The notes under the pieces: model-generated | The model's database searches: none | Told to the model about the DNA's origin: nothing | The model's input: only the letters and a program-made list of their open reading frames with translations | Source: Deltaproteobacteria bacterium | GTDB taxonomy: Bacteria > Desulfobacterota > Desulfarculia > Adiutricales > Adiutricaceae | Length of the DNA stretch: 43,901 nt | Direction of reading: 5' to 3' | NCBI GenBank assembly: GCA_031279515.1 | Contig: JAITII010000145.1 | Span: forward strand, 1 to 43,901 | Shown here: piece after piece, positions 8,078 to 18,499 of the stretch | Position numbering within the stretch: the stretch's first letter is position 1 | Layout: the number at the start of each line of letters is the position of its first letter | Position numbers and translations under genes: made by a program

Positions 8078-9865
8078 ATGTTCAAAGACACCCTTGGTTT
8101 TTTGCAGAAAATAGGCAAATCCCTGATGTTGCCTGTAGCTATTCTCCCTGTGGCGGGAATACTTCTGGGCGTGGGATCCTCCGATTTTTCTTGGATGCCC
8201 CATATAGTCTCAGACGTCATGAAAAACGGCGGCTCGATTATCTTCGGGAACCTAGCACTGGTCTTTGCCGTAGGCGTAGCCTTAGGTTTTACGGAGAATG
8301 ACGGTTCCGCCGCACTTTCCGCTGTGGTGGGTTACCTAGTAATGGTGGCCACCTTAAGCGTCATGGCCTTGAACGTCTTAGGCCTCAGCCCAGATCCGGA
8401 TACCCGTGAGCTCCAAAATATAGTGGGCCTCATGAGCATAGACACCGGGGTCTTCGGAGGCATCATTGTCGGAGGGGTTTCGGCTTATCTCTTTAACCGC
8501 TTCTACCGCATAGAGCTTCCCAGCTACCTGGCGTTTTTTGCAGGCAAGCGCTTTGTCCCTATCATAACCGGCTTAGCAGCCATAATCTTGGGAGTCGTCC
8601 TAAGCTTTGTCTGGCCTCCGGTCCAGAAGCTTATTACCGTGTTCTCCAACTGGGCTGCCTACTCTAACCCCACCATGGCAGGGGTCATCTACGGCTTTAT
8701 CGAAAGGCTCTTACTGCCCTTTGGACTGCACCATGCCTGGAACGTCCCCTTCTTCTTTGAGATAGGCTCCTACGTGGTGCCTAACACCAATGTGGTCATC
8801 CACGGAGACATCAACCGCTTTTTCGCAGGCGATCCCACAGCCGGCATCCTAAGCGGAGGATTTCTCACAAAGATGTTCGGACTTCCCGCCGCAGCCATTG
8901 CCATGTGGCACTGCGCCAAACCGGAAAACCGAAAAAGGGTAGGCGGCATTATGTTATCTGCCGCCCTCACCTCGGTCTTGACGGGTATCACGGAACCCAT
9001 TGAGTTCTCTTTCATGTTCGTAGCCCCCTTCCTGTACCTCATCCACGCGGTTTTAACAGGACTTGCCTTCGCCATCATGAACCTAGTAGGGGCACACCTG
9101 GGCTACACCTTCTCACAGGGAGGCATAGATTTCCTCTTATACTATTCACTGGATACAAAACCGTGGATGGTCTTTATCTTTGGACCAATCTACGCCCTTG
9201 TCTACTACGGGGTCTTTAGAGGGATCATCACCTTCTTCAATATTAAGACCCCTGGAAGGGAAGATGAGGAAGAGGTATCCGTTACCCTAGATAGCAGCGG
9301 ACAATGGGGGCTAGCCAGAAGCCTGGTCCACGCCTTTGGAGGCCGGAGCAACATTACTAACCTGGATGCCTGCATCACCAGGCTAAGGGTTTCTGTGGAT
9401 GATCCCGCCAAGGTCTCCGCCAAAAAACTCAAAGCCCTGGGCGCAGCGGGTGTCGTGGAGGCCGGAAAGGCGGTGCAGGCCATCTTTGGCACCAAAGCCG
9501 GGAACCTGAAATCGGAGATGGACGCCTACTTGAAACAGGCTGGAGACGACGCTGAACTGCCAGCTGAAGAGGCCCAGGCCCTAAGCGGGGTAGCCCATGA
9601 GTTTTCCGAGAAAAAGCAAAAGGCGCCCCCTGCCAGCCCAGAAGAAAAGGCACAGGTGATAGAAGTTCTAGGAGGCAGGGACAACATCATTTCAGCTAAG
9701 CCCGCCGGCCAAACGCGGCTTTTGGTCAAACTGAAAGACTTCTCCCTAGCTGACGAAAGAGCTGCCAAAGAAAAGGGTTTGGTAATCTTTAAGCCAGCCA
9801 AGGGAGATGAGGTCCATGTCATCGTAGGCCCCAACTCGGAACGCTACGGTACCCTTATCGAATAA
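8078..9865 (+). CDS. ptsG: glucose-type PTS permease EIICB with an extra degenerate EIIB domain
   Basis: Membrane permease that imports and phosphorylates glucose. The EIIC part (about 1-390) has ten or so hydrophobic segments and runs that I recall almost unchanged from E. coli PtsG, such as [11 protein letters not shown] and [21 protein letters not shown] (about 417-486) carries phosphorylated C432 in [12 protein letters not shown]. coli PtsG ends there at 477 residues. This protein goes on to 595 through a linker rich in Ala, Glu and Lys into a second EIIB-like fold (GGRDNI at 532, TRLLVKL at 546) in which the cysteine is replaced (A543/G544), so it cannot carry phosphate. AGGGGA lies 7 bases before ATG. 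It is co-transcribed with the fused phosphocarrier gene. NagE is the main alternative, but the sequence is closer to PtsG. Confidence 0.92.
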   Translation: MFKDTLGFLQKIGKSLMLPVAILPVAGILLGVGSSDFSWMPHIVSDVMKNGGSIIFGNLALVFAVGVALGFTENDGSAALSAVVGYLVMVATLSVMALNVLGLSPDPDTRELQNIVGLMSIDTGVFGGIIVGGVSAYLFNRFYRIELPSYLAFFAGKRFVPIITGLAAIILGVVLSFVWPPVQKLITVFSNWAAYSNPTMAGVIYGFIERLLLPFGLHHAWNVPFFFEIGSYVVPNTNVVIHGDINRFFAGDPTAGILSGGFLTKMFGLPAAAIAMWHCAKPENRKRVGGIMLSAALTSVLTGITEPIEFSFMFVAPFLYLIHAVLTGLAFAIMNLVGAHLGYTFSQGGIDFLLYYSLDTKPWMVFIFGPIYALVYYGVFRGIITFFNIKTPGREDEEEVSVTLDSSGQWGLARSLVHAFGGRSNITNLDACITRLRVSVDDPAKVSAKKLKALGAAGVVEAGKAVQAIFGTKAGNLKSEMDAYLKQAGDDAELPAEEAQALSGVAHEFSEKKQKAPPASPEEKAQVIEVLGGRDNIISAKPAGQTRLLVKLKDFSLADERAAKEKGLVIFKPAKGDEVHVIVGPNSERYGTLIE

Positions 9866-9872
9866 CTAACCT

Positions 9873-9905
9873 TTGAGCCCCGCTTACGCGGGGCTCAATT
9901 TTGCT
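9873..9905 (+). terminator. rho-independent terminator of the PTS operon
   Basis: An 11-bp perfect stem TTGAGCCCCGC with loop TTAC is followed by TTTTGCT, beginning 8 bases after the ptsG stop. It reads well only on the plus strand. Confidence 0.9.
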
Positions 9906-9946
9906 AAGCCAGGCAAGCAAAACCCTATTGAAGCTTTCCCCTTTTG

Positions 9947-9996
9947 GCCCCCCCAATGGCCCCTGGCTAGCCAGGGACCATTGGGGGGGCACTTTT
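9947..9996 (+). terminator. second, very long hairpin with T tract behind ptsG
   Basis: The 13-bp arm GCCCCCCCAATGG (9947-9959) pairs with 9978-9990. An inner 6-bp CCCTGG/CCAGGG stem closes a CTAG loop, with one C-A mismatch between the two stems. ACTTTTTG follows. This is a backup terminator for the PTS operon and insulates the convergent regulator gene. The minus direction has no T tract. Confidence 0.8.
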
Positions 9997-10040
9997 TGTG
10001 GTGATGTTATTGGCAAAAGCCAGCAAGATAAAAAGTTTGG

Positions 10041-12053
10041 CTAGGAAATCTTTCTACCAAAGAAAGGTGCCCTTTTGATATTGTATTTTTTAATCTTGCG
10101 GTAAAGGGATGAGACGGGGATCTTCAAAAACTTTGCCGTGGGCAGCACCTGTCCGTCGTGCTGCTTTAAGGCGCTTTCAATAGCCGCCTGTTCGTCCGGC
10201 TTTATATGAACCTCATTGGCAGAACTTACATTAAAATTTGGCCTTAGGGAAAAGGTGAAAAACTCCTCTGTGATGACCGGGTTATCGGAGAGGAAGTAGG
10301 CCCTATTGACCGCATTTTGGAGCTCCCGGACATTTCCTGGCCAGTCGTAGAGGTAGAGATAATCCATGGTCTTTTCATTTAAGTATTTCTTTTCCTTGGG
10401 ATTATTTCTTTCATTTAGCTTACTTAAAAAATGCTCTGACAAGAGCCTAATATCTTCACTGCGGCTTATTAAAGGCGGGATATGAATATTTAGAACATTT
10501 AGCCTGTAGAAAAGATCCAAGCGGAAATTATTCTTTAAGACCTCTTCATTTAAGTTACGGTTGGTGGCAGCAATTACCCTGATATCTAGCTTTTTTTCCT
10601 TGGTACCCCCGATGCGGGATACCTTGTAGTCATCCAAGATACGTAAAATCTTGGCCTGAACGTCCAAGGGAAGTTCTCCTATCTCATCTAAAAAGATGGT
10701 TCCCCCATCCGCCAGCTCGAATTTGCCTGGTTTTCCCATACTAGCCCCGGTAAATGCCCCCTTGTCGTAGCCAAAGAGCTCGCTTTCAATGAGATTATTG
10801 GGAAGGGCGGCGCAGTTTACCGCCAGGAAGGGTTTGTCCCTTCTAGCCCCGCAGCTGTGGATGGATTGGGCGAAGAGCTCTTTTCCTGTGCCGCTATTTC
10901 CTGTAATTAAAATAGGCACGTCCAGATTGGCAATCCTTTTGGAGTCCTCTATGAGCTTAAGCATAGCCGGATCGCCTGTTATGATATCACTGAAGGTATA
11001 GTAGTTGTAGTGACCGCTAAACCTACGGGATAGATCTATTAAAGAGCTAATCTCTTGAAAAAAGAAGATAATGTAGTCAAAGGATTCATCATTGTAGGCC
11101 GGTTGGGCGCGGAAACTTAAATGATATTGTCTACCATTATGAAAGAGGCTAACTTCGTGCATATCAGAGGAAAAAATACCTTGTAAGTCTCCTTTAAAAT
11201 CCACCTCCGGGAGCAAGTCTATTATATTTAATTTGTACTTATCCCCATTTTTGATCTTTAAAAGCTCCAGCAATTTGGTGTTCACCATTATGGTATTATA
11301 ATTAGAATCGGTGACTATGATAGACTCTATGGAATTATTGATGGTATGCTCTAAGACATTGGAAAAAGAGTGCTTTACTATTTCTTTTTCTATCATTCTA
11401 GCCGCAATAGCCGAGATGGTGGACAGCAATTTATTGTAGATCCTTATATCAAAGGTAAGAGTCACTGCCCCTATTACATCATTTTTGCCATTACGAATCA
11501 CAGAAGTGCAACAGGATACATTATGCTGATACAAAAGAAAGTGCTCAGCTCCATGGATCTCCATATCCTTTCCGTGGATTTTTGATAGACAAATAGAATT
11601 GGTACCTGACAAATTTTCTCTGCAGGCAGCCCCCGGCACAATGGCTTCCCTGGATATAAGTTCTCTGCTATAGGAGTTATCTACGCATATTATGTTGCTA
11701 TCCTTGTCGGATATATGCATGATATAACAGCGGTCGTTCATGGTCCTACTTACTGAATCCATGACATAGAGGCCACAATTTATAAGTAGTTCATTTTTTC
11801 TTAAGCAATCTTCCTTTTCCTTTTCCGGTAACCTATGCAGACGGCTTTTATAGGGACTTAGTTTTTTTATAGACCTCTCCCAGGACAGGGCCACCTCTTC
11901 TCTTATGCATGGGGCAATCTTGCCGGTTTCTATGAAGATCCTCTTGGCCTCGGCAATTTTTTTCAAGCCTTCGAAATACGCTATGCGCTCTTCCAGGTGA
12001 ATCTTTTTTTCCCATTCAACTATTTCATCAAAATTTAATTCTAAATTATCCAT
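10041..12053 (-). CDS. sigma-54-dependent activator of the AcoR/DhaR type
   Basis: Enhancer-binding protein that opens sigma-54 promoters with ATP. In the frame read from TTG 12074 (residues numbered from there), a GAF-like sensor spans about 80-215 (VPGAACREN, GTNSICLS), a PAS domain about 243-345, and the AAA+ core about 365-600 with Walker A TGNSGTGKE (391-399), the sigma-54-contacting GAFTGA (439-444), Walker B GTIFLDE and WPGNVREL. A Fis-type helix-turn-helix ends the protein. The ATG at 12053 (670 residues) is preferred over the TTG because neither has a strong ribosome site and ATG begins the conserved part. Such proteins respond to small-molecule ligands, often alcohols, acetoin or amines. 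It stands alone, convergent with ptsG, and its target is unknown. Confidence 0.9.
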   Translation of the reverse strand: MDNLELNFDEIVEWEKKIHLEERIAYFEGLKKIAEAKRIFIETGKIAPCIREEVALSWERSIKKLSPYKSRLHRLPEKEKEDCLRKNELLINCGLYVMDSVSRTMNDRCYIMHISDKDSNIICVDNSYSRELISREAIVPGAACRENLSGTNSICLSKIHGKDMEIHGAEHFLLYQHNVSCCTSVIRNGKNDVIGAVTLTFDIRIYNKLLSTISAIAARMIEKEIVKHSFSNVLEHTINNSIESIIVTDSNYNTIMVNTKLLELLKIKNGDKYKLNIIDLLPEVDFKGDLQGIFSSDMHEVSLFHNGRQYHLSFRAQPAYNDESFDYIIFFFQEISSLIDLSRRFSGHYNYYTFSDIITGDPAMLKLIEDSKRIANLDVPILITGNSGTGKELFAQSIHSCGARRDKPFLAVNCAALPNNLIESELFGYDKGAFTGASMGKPGKFELADGGTIFLDEIGELPLDVQAKILRILDDYKVSRIGGTKEKKLDIRVIAATNRNLNEEVLKNNFRLDLFYRLNVLNIHIPPLISRSEDIRLLSEHFLSKLNERNNPKEKKYLNEKTMDYLYLYDWPGNVRELQNAVNRAYFLSDNPVITEEFFTFSLRPNFNVSSANEVHIKPDEQAAIESALKQHDGQVLPTAKFLKIPVSSLYRKIKKYNIKRAPFFGRKIS

Positions 12054-12671
12054 TTTTAGACCCAAACCATTCAATTACATAATATACACCAGATAGATTT
12101 TTGGCTGAATTTCCTTTAAAAATATGATAATTGCTTATTTCTGGCAAAAATCCCCTTAAAGCACCCTCCGGAAGGTACCTATAGCCTACATATGGATATT
12201 TTTTTCCTTTGCCAATAAATTTTAAACCCAACTACACACCTTGTCAATTATAGATAAATAAATTTTTTTGGTTTTTTTTAAATCTCAATTAAAATGCGGG
12301 ATTTGCTTTTTAGCGCCCATAACTTAAGCATTTTTTCCAAAAAGTTTCCTAAAGTGGCAAATAAGCATGGCTTAAGGCATTTTTAAGCCCTTTAAAGCCT
12401 TTTTCAAAATATTCTTGCCAAAACTCTTTTTTTTCTTGCCTATTGCCTTAGAGATAAAATTTTTCTTTCCCCAAAGTCTTGGCCCCCTTTGGTCTTTTTT
12501 AAATTGCCCAAGGCAGAGTTTTAGGCTTCTATTTTGGCAAAGGGGCTACTAAAAGCAGCAAAGCCCTCTTTTTAATCCCCAGGGGGGCCTAATTTTCCCG
12601 TGAAAAGCGGCATTAGGGCCCTTTTAAGGGCCCCAGAAAGGCGCCTTTTGGCTTAAAAATAGCCATTTAAA
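12054..12671. other. gap between the AcoR-like gene and the groL terminator
   Basis: About 600 AT-rich bases. They contain the presumed promoter of the regulator (not identified), a perfect palindrome GGGCCCTTTTAAGGGCCC at 12616-12633 with no T tract, and long T runs. A 61-codon minus-strand frame at 12046-12231 overlaps the regulator start, matches no family and is not called. Confidence 0.55.
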
Positions 12672-12714
12672 TAGAAAAAGCCCTTTAGTGCGATAATTCA
12701 CACTAAAGGGCTTT
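12672..12714 (-). terminator. rho-independent terminator of groS-groL
   Basis: On the minus strand a perfect 14-bp stem AAAGCCCTTTAGTG with a 10-base loop is followed by TTCTATTT (the stem itself ends in TTT), 33 bases after the groL stop. Strong and in the right orientation. Confidence 0.92.
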
Positions 12715-12746
12715 GTAAAGCTAAAAGGGCTAAGCCCTAGCTAGGC

Positions 12747-14384
<1,638 letters not shown>

Positions 14385-14467
14385 TTATGGAACTCCTCCG
14401 TGTGTACAGTTAAAATTATAAGAGACTTAAAAATAATGAGGCTGCCATAGGCAGACCTGTAAAAATG

Positions 14468-14755
14468 TCAGTCGATAATCGCCAGGATATCCTCTTCCCT
14501 CAAGATAAGATATTCCACGTTCTCAAATTTGACTTCAGTGCCAGCGTACTTGCCAAAAAGCACCTTGTCGCCGGCCTTGACAGCAGGAGTTATCCGGGTA
14601 CCGCTATCTAGCATCTTGCCATCGCCCACTGCTACGACCTTGCCCTGCTGGGGCTTTTCTTTAGCAGTGTCCGGGATGATTATCCCGCCCTTGGTGGTCT
14701 GCTCCTCATCAAGACGCTGAACCAGAATGCGATCCGATAATGGACGTATGCTCAT
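14468..14755 (-). CDS. groS: co-chaperonin GroES
   Basis: Heptameric lid of the GroEL chamber. The 95 residues begin [19 protein letters not shown]. They contain the mobile-loop segment [19 protein letters not shown] and the conserved [29 protein letters not shown] end. Length is typical. AAGGAGAG lies just before ATG. First gene of the groS-groL operon. No CIRCE element (TTAGCACTC-9-GAGTGCTAA) is found upstream, so HrcA control is not indicated. Confidence 0.99.
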   Translation of the reverse strand: MSIRPLSDRILVQRLDEEQTTKGGIIIPDTAKEKPQQGKVVAVGDGKMLDSGTRITPAVKAGDKVLFGKYAGTEVKFENVEYLILREEDILAIID

Positions 14756-14829
14756 GAAACTACTCTCCTTATAAAGATTATCTTTTTTTTGGCCGCTAGA
14801 GTTCGGCCAAGGTTAGGATTTTCCCCAGT

Positions 14830-14858
14830 GCATATCCAGGGGTTAAAAAAATTTACAA
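14830..14858 (-). promoter_or_regulatory. candidate promoter of groS-groL
   Basis: On the minus strand TTGTAA (14853-14858) and ATATGC (14830-14835) are separated by 17 bases, which would give a leader of about 65 bases. The -35 matches four of six; the -10 is poor. A CCCCTGG just before the -10 faintly recalls the heat-shock sigma-32 -10 (CCCCAT), but the spacing to a -35 does not fit well. Tentative. Confidence 0.35.
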
Positions 14859-14877
14859 CCACAATATATGGCGGTAG

Positions 14878-14947
14878 CAAAAAACGCAGAAATAGCTAAA
14901 AGTAGCACTTACCAAAGCTAAATACTGGAAATCATTTGCGTTTTTTG
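14878..14947. repeat. 11-bp inverted repeat upstream of groS
   Basis: CAAAAAACGCA (14878-14888) and its exact complement TGCGTTTTTTG (14937-14947) are separated by 48 bases, just upstream of the candidate groS promoter. It could be a pair of protein-binding sites or ends of a small lost element. The half-site resembles the GCAAAAAAAACGCA pieces before the first MttB gene. Confidence 0.55.
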
Positions 14948-16232
14948 ACATTTATTAGACAGTTATCCTTAAAATTTTAGCAGTCTTGTTGCCTGTTTGC
15001 CAAGCAAGACAAATATAACCATTTCCTTTCCCTTGTCAAGACCGCGGCAAGGACAAAGATAAGTTTTATTCTTTTTTTTCCTCTAGCCTTTTTTTCATTA
15101 AATCATTGAAATATCTAGTCTTTTTTACATATCCCAGCATTTTTGCCTTATTTTTACCCACATTTTTTATTTTTTTTATCCCCCCCCTTTCTATCTTGCC
15201 CTCCTTAAAAGAGCTTTTGGGCGCTTAAAAAAAAGATAGGGCACAAGTTGTTGAAATATCTAAAAAAATACGGCACCAGGGCTTAGAATTAAAAAAATCC
15301 CAGAAATTTAGAAAAATTAAGTTGGGACCTTTTCCCCAGCTAGTTTGCCTTGATTTCGGCTTACTACCGATGCCTAGCCAGAAAAGCCTGTAGCTGTTGG
15401 AGCAAAATTATAATGTCGTGTCTTTCAGCAGCCTATGTGTAAAGCCAAATCTTATGCTAATTTTGCTTATTTATACTTTTATATTCTATCTTAAAATTTA
15501 TATCTCTCTATCAGGCTTTTTATGATTTATATATCTAATTACTCAGAAAAATATATGTTTTTAGATTTGAATGCTATTTTATACAACTAATAAGACAATG
15601 AAAATATTAAAATGATATCATAGAAAAACTTACAATTTTCAAAGCCTTGTTAATCATAGGCCCAGCCCATTATCTTCTGATTCTAGTCTCTCTGCACCAC
15701 AAAATATTGATATAACCATTGCGCCCCTGAAAAGAAAAATAGCCCCTAAAAAATGGCCAAAGCCTTAGGCCCTTAGTTCAAAATTTTATAACGAACGGAT
15801 TAAGCGTCTGATACAAATAGCTGGCAGCCCAAAAGCTTTTTAAAAAAATTTAAGCTTAGCCATCAAGCTATTGGCCCCTAATAACTATAACCAGAAGAAA
15901 AATGGATAGGGGGCCAAAAGGCAAAAAGCTTTTAAATTGATCCCCTTCCCCTATACGCTTTTCTTAATAATGGCCGAAGCATTAAGTTAAAGACACTTTA
16001 GAGAGGGCAGCTGGCAAGGCGGAGCTGGGAAGGGTTCCTAAGTCCGGCCTCGGGGCGCATTATCGCACTAATAAATATTCAAATTATTAGCTCTTTTGTA
16101 GCTTTGGCTCACAAGTGCCCCAGAGAACAATACTAGCTACAAGAAAATTTATTCCCTTTATCTTCTTTTTTGGCCTTTATTTTAGGTCTAATTTTAGTTT
16201 CTGGCTCTTTTCCAGCTTTATAAAGGGCATTT

Positions 16233-16241
16233 TGCTATAAT
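16233..16241 (+). promoter_or_regulatory. extended -10 promoter of gpmI
   Basis: TGCTATAAT is a perfect extended -10 (TGnTATAAT) 41 bases before the ATG at 16283, giving a leader of about 35 bases. No good -35 is seen, which an extended -10 can tolerate. Confidence 0.6.
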
Positions 16242-16282
16242 AAATATGGCGGATTTTTTTGCTTCCCCAAAGGAGATTTTTT

Positions 16283-17848
16283 ATGGTCAATCCTGTTTGC
16301 CTCATAATCCGGGATGGCTGGGGCCACCGGGAAGAGCCTTACGGCAATGCCATCATTGCCGCTAATCCACCCTATATCAATGGTTTATTGGCCAATAAGG
16401 AGTCATGGACCTTACTGGAGGCCTCAGGGGAGCCGGTGGGGCTACCAGACGGCTACCAAGGCTCCAGTGAAGTAGGTCACCTCAACATGGGGGCCGGACG
16501 CATTGTCATTCAGGAACTAAAGCGCATAGACGATGGCCTGAAGGATGGCAGCTTCTTCAAGATCCCTAACTGGTTGGTCGTCATGGACTTTTGGAGCGCC
16601 CATAAGTCCACCTTGCACCTCATGGGACTATTGCAAAACGAGGGGGTCCATGCCCATCAGGAGCACCTCTTTAAGATCATGCGCCAGGCACGCAAAGAGA
16701 ATCCCGAAGGCGCTATCATCATCCATCCCTTCTTAGACGGCAGGGACACCCCGCCGCGCTCCTCACCGGAATTCATAGCGGCATTGGAAAAGGTGATGGC
16801 AGAAGTGGGAAATGCCACCATAGGCACCATGATGGGGCGCTACTACGCCATGGACCGCTCTAAGGATTGGGAATTAACTGACAAGGCCTTTGCCGCCCTA
16901 GTGGACGGGGTAGCTGACCCCTTTTCCACGACCCCCACGGAGGCTATCCAAAACGCCTGGAACACGGAAAAGACCCCTGATGGCACGGAGATGGTGGATG
17001 AATACATCCCCCCCATCAAGACCCAGGACTACAGCGGCATCAAGGATGGTGACGCTGTCATTCACTTCAATTTCCGGCAAGACCGGGCCATTCAGCTCAC
17101 CCAGGCCTTTGTGGAAGACAATTATCCTGGTAAGAGGGCCAGAAGGCCCAAGGTAAAGTACCTGGGGCTCACCCGCTACTACGACGAATTCAAAGACTAC
17201 CTTCTAGGCCCTATGGGAGAAGAAGGTGGCATGGACCGCCTCTTGGGCGAAGTGGTCTCCAAAGCCGGTTACAAGCAACTGAGGATAGCCGAAACCCAAA
17301 AATACAGGCATGTCACAAGCTTTTTTAACGGAAAATCCACCACCCCTTACCCCATGGAGGAACAGGTGGAAATCAAGGGCCGTTTTGATCCTGCCACCTT
17401 TGCCATCCATCCGGAGATGGAGGCGGAAATAGTAACTGACCTCCTTTTAAACAAGTACCTACCTGAAAAGTACCCTTTAATAGTCTTAAACTACGCCAAC
17501 TGCGACATGGTGGGGCACACAGGGAACATGGAGGCCGCCATCAAGGCGGTCCAGATAGTTGACTCCTGCCTTTCTCGTCTGGTCCCTGCCCTTATCAAAG
17601 ATGGCTACCGGGTCCTTATCACAGCCGACCATGGCAATGCCGACGAGATGATAGATATGGAGACGGGACTAGTAAAAACAAGCCACACCCTGGCCCCAGT
17701 GGAGGTCATCCTCTTGGAGCCCAAGCCGGCTTTCAAGATAATTCAGAGGCGAGGAAAGCTCTCGGATCTTGCCCCCACCATCTTAGACCTCATGGGTCTG
17801 GAAAAACCCCCAGAGATGCATGCCGAGACCTTGGTAGAGCCTCTTTAA
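16283..17848 (+). CDS. gpmI: cofactor-independent (2,3-BPG-independent) phosphoglycerate mutase
   Basis: Interconverts 3- and 2-phosphoglycerate in glycolysis and gluconeogenesis, using two metal ions and a serine nucleophile. Of 521 residues, D11 in IIRDGWG is a metal ligand, S62 in GSSEVGHLNMGAGR aligns with the phosphorylated serine, and the second metal-site motifs NYANCDMVGHTG and TADHGNADEM are intact. Length is normal for the family. The frame is open back to a TTG at 16259, but AAAGGAGA lies 7 bases before the ATG at 16283, which also gives the usual N terminus. Single-gene unit with its own promoter and terminator. It connects with the glucose PTS of this window through glycolysis. 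Confidence 0.97.
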   Translation: MVNPVCLIIRDGWGHREEPYGNAIIAANPPYINGLLANKESWTLLEASGEPVGLPDGYQGSSEVGHLNMGAGRIVIQELKRIDDGLKDGSFFKIPNWLVVMDFWSAHKSTLHLMGLLQNEGVHAHQEHLFKIMRQARKENPEGAIIIHPFLDGRDTPPRSSPEFIAALEKVMAEVGNATIGTMMGRYYAMDRSKDWELTDKAFAALVDGVADPFSTTPTEAIQNAWNTEKTPDGTEMVDEYIPPIKTQDYSGIKDGDAVIHFNFRQDRAIQLTQAFVEDNYPGKRARRPKVKYLGLTRYYDEFKDYLLGPMGEEGGMDRLLGEVVSKAGYKQLRIAETQKYRHVTSFFNGKSTTPYPMEEQVEIKGRFDPATFAIHPEMEAEIVTDLLLNKYLPEKYPLIVLNYANCDMVGHTGNMEAAIKAVQIVDSCLSRLVPALIKDGYRVLITADHGNADEMIDMETGLVKTSHTLAPVEVILLEPKPAFKIIQRRGKLSDLAPTILDLMGLEKPPEMHAETLVEPL

Positions 17849-17871
17849 AAAAGCTTTAGCCTATAAACCCC

Positions 17872-17906
17872 AAAATGCGCCCTTCCGGGCGCATTTTTCA
17901 TTTTCC
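17872..17906 (+). terminator. rho-independent terminator of gpmI
   Basis: Stem ATGCGCCC/GGGCGCAT with loop TTCC, flanked by A4 and T5 and followed by CATTTT, 23 bases after the gpmI stop. The A and T flanks could let it act in both directions. Confidence 0.92.
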
Positions 17907-18499
17907 ACCCAAAAAAACCGCTACTTTAGGCCTCTCTTTCTAAGGCCATATTTTATCTAGACCTTTTGCCGTAGCGCCCTGGTACTTTTCTTAATAATTG
18001 CCCCGCTACCTTAAAGTGGCTCTAAGCTTCATTGTATCTCTCAGCTGAAAAATGAAAAAAAACTAAAAACTTCAAAAAATTAATTTATAAGCTTACCTAC
18101 TCTAGAGGCCAAGGGTTAAAAAAGCTGCCTTCCATAATTTTGAAAACCCTTACCCAGATAAGACCATTATCTTCCCAAACTTTTGTGAGGCAATCTTAAT
18201 ATCCTACTATATATAGTTGCAGCTGATTTTAAATCACTTGCCAAAATGCATTTTTCGCGCAGCTTCAATCCTCAATTATAAATATTTATATTGACAAGAA
18301 TTAACCAATTCCGCTATTTTTTTAAGATAAACTACAATATATTGTAGCCTCCAGGCGTTACACTCAATAAACCACTAATTCCCTCAAGAAAAAGCTAGAC
18401 ACAACATATTTGTCAAAAAATTTTTTAGCAAAAGTATGGACACTTGGCATCCAACAAGTATATTATTGACAGCAAAGAACCCAAGGAGGCCTTTTTTCA
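17907..18499. other. intergenic region before the ROK gene
   Basis: About 590 AT-rich bases without a gene. A TTGACA at 18292-18297 with CTATTT 17 bases later is one possible promoter, though 180 bases from the start codon. Close to the gene, TATATT at 18460 lacks a good -35. A short palindrome TTGGCATCCAA near 18441 overlaps that zone and might be an operator for autoregulation. None is strong. Confidence 0.4.

Larger units (their letters stand above)
14756..16282. other. 1.5-kb intergenic region between groS and gpmI
   Basis: Divergent spacer holding the groS promoter side and the gpmI promoter. The middle part (15.0-15.9 kb) is AT-rich with no gene. A GC-richer island at about 16000-16065 stands out from its surroundings and could be the core of a decayed gene or a structured RNA. 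I could not match it to RNase P, SRP RNA, tmRNA or a known riboswitch. Confidence 0.5.

Noticed and set aside
12046..12231. 61-codon minus-strand frame overlapping the AcoR-like start
   Set aside because: No family resemblance, no ribosome site, and it overlaps the start of a certain gene in another frame.
14756..14990. CIRCE operator for HrcA before groS
   Set aside because: The 9-base arms TTAGCACTC and GAGTGCTAA are absent.
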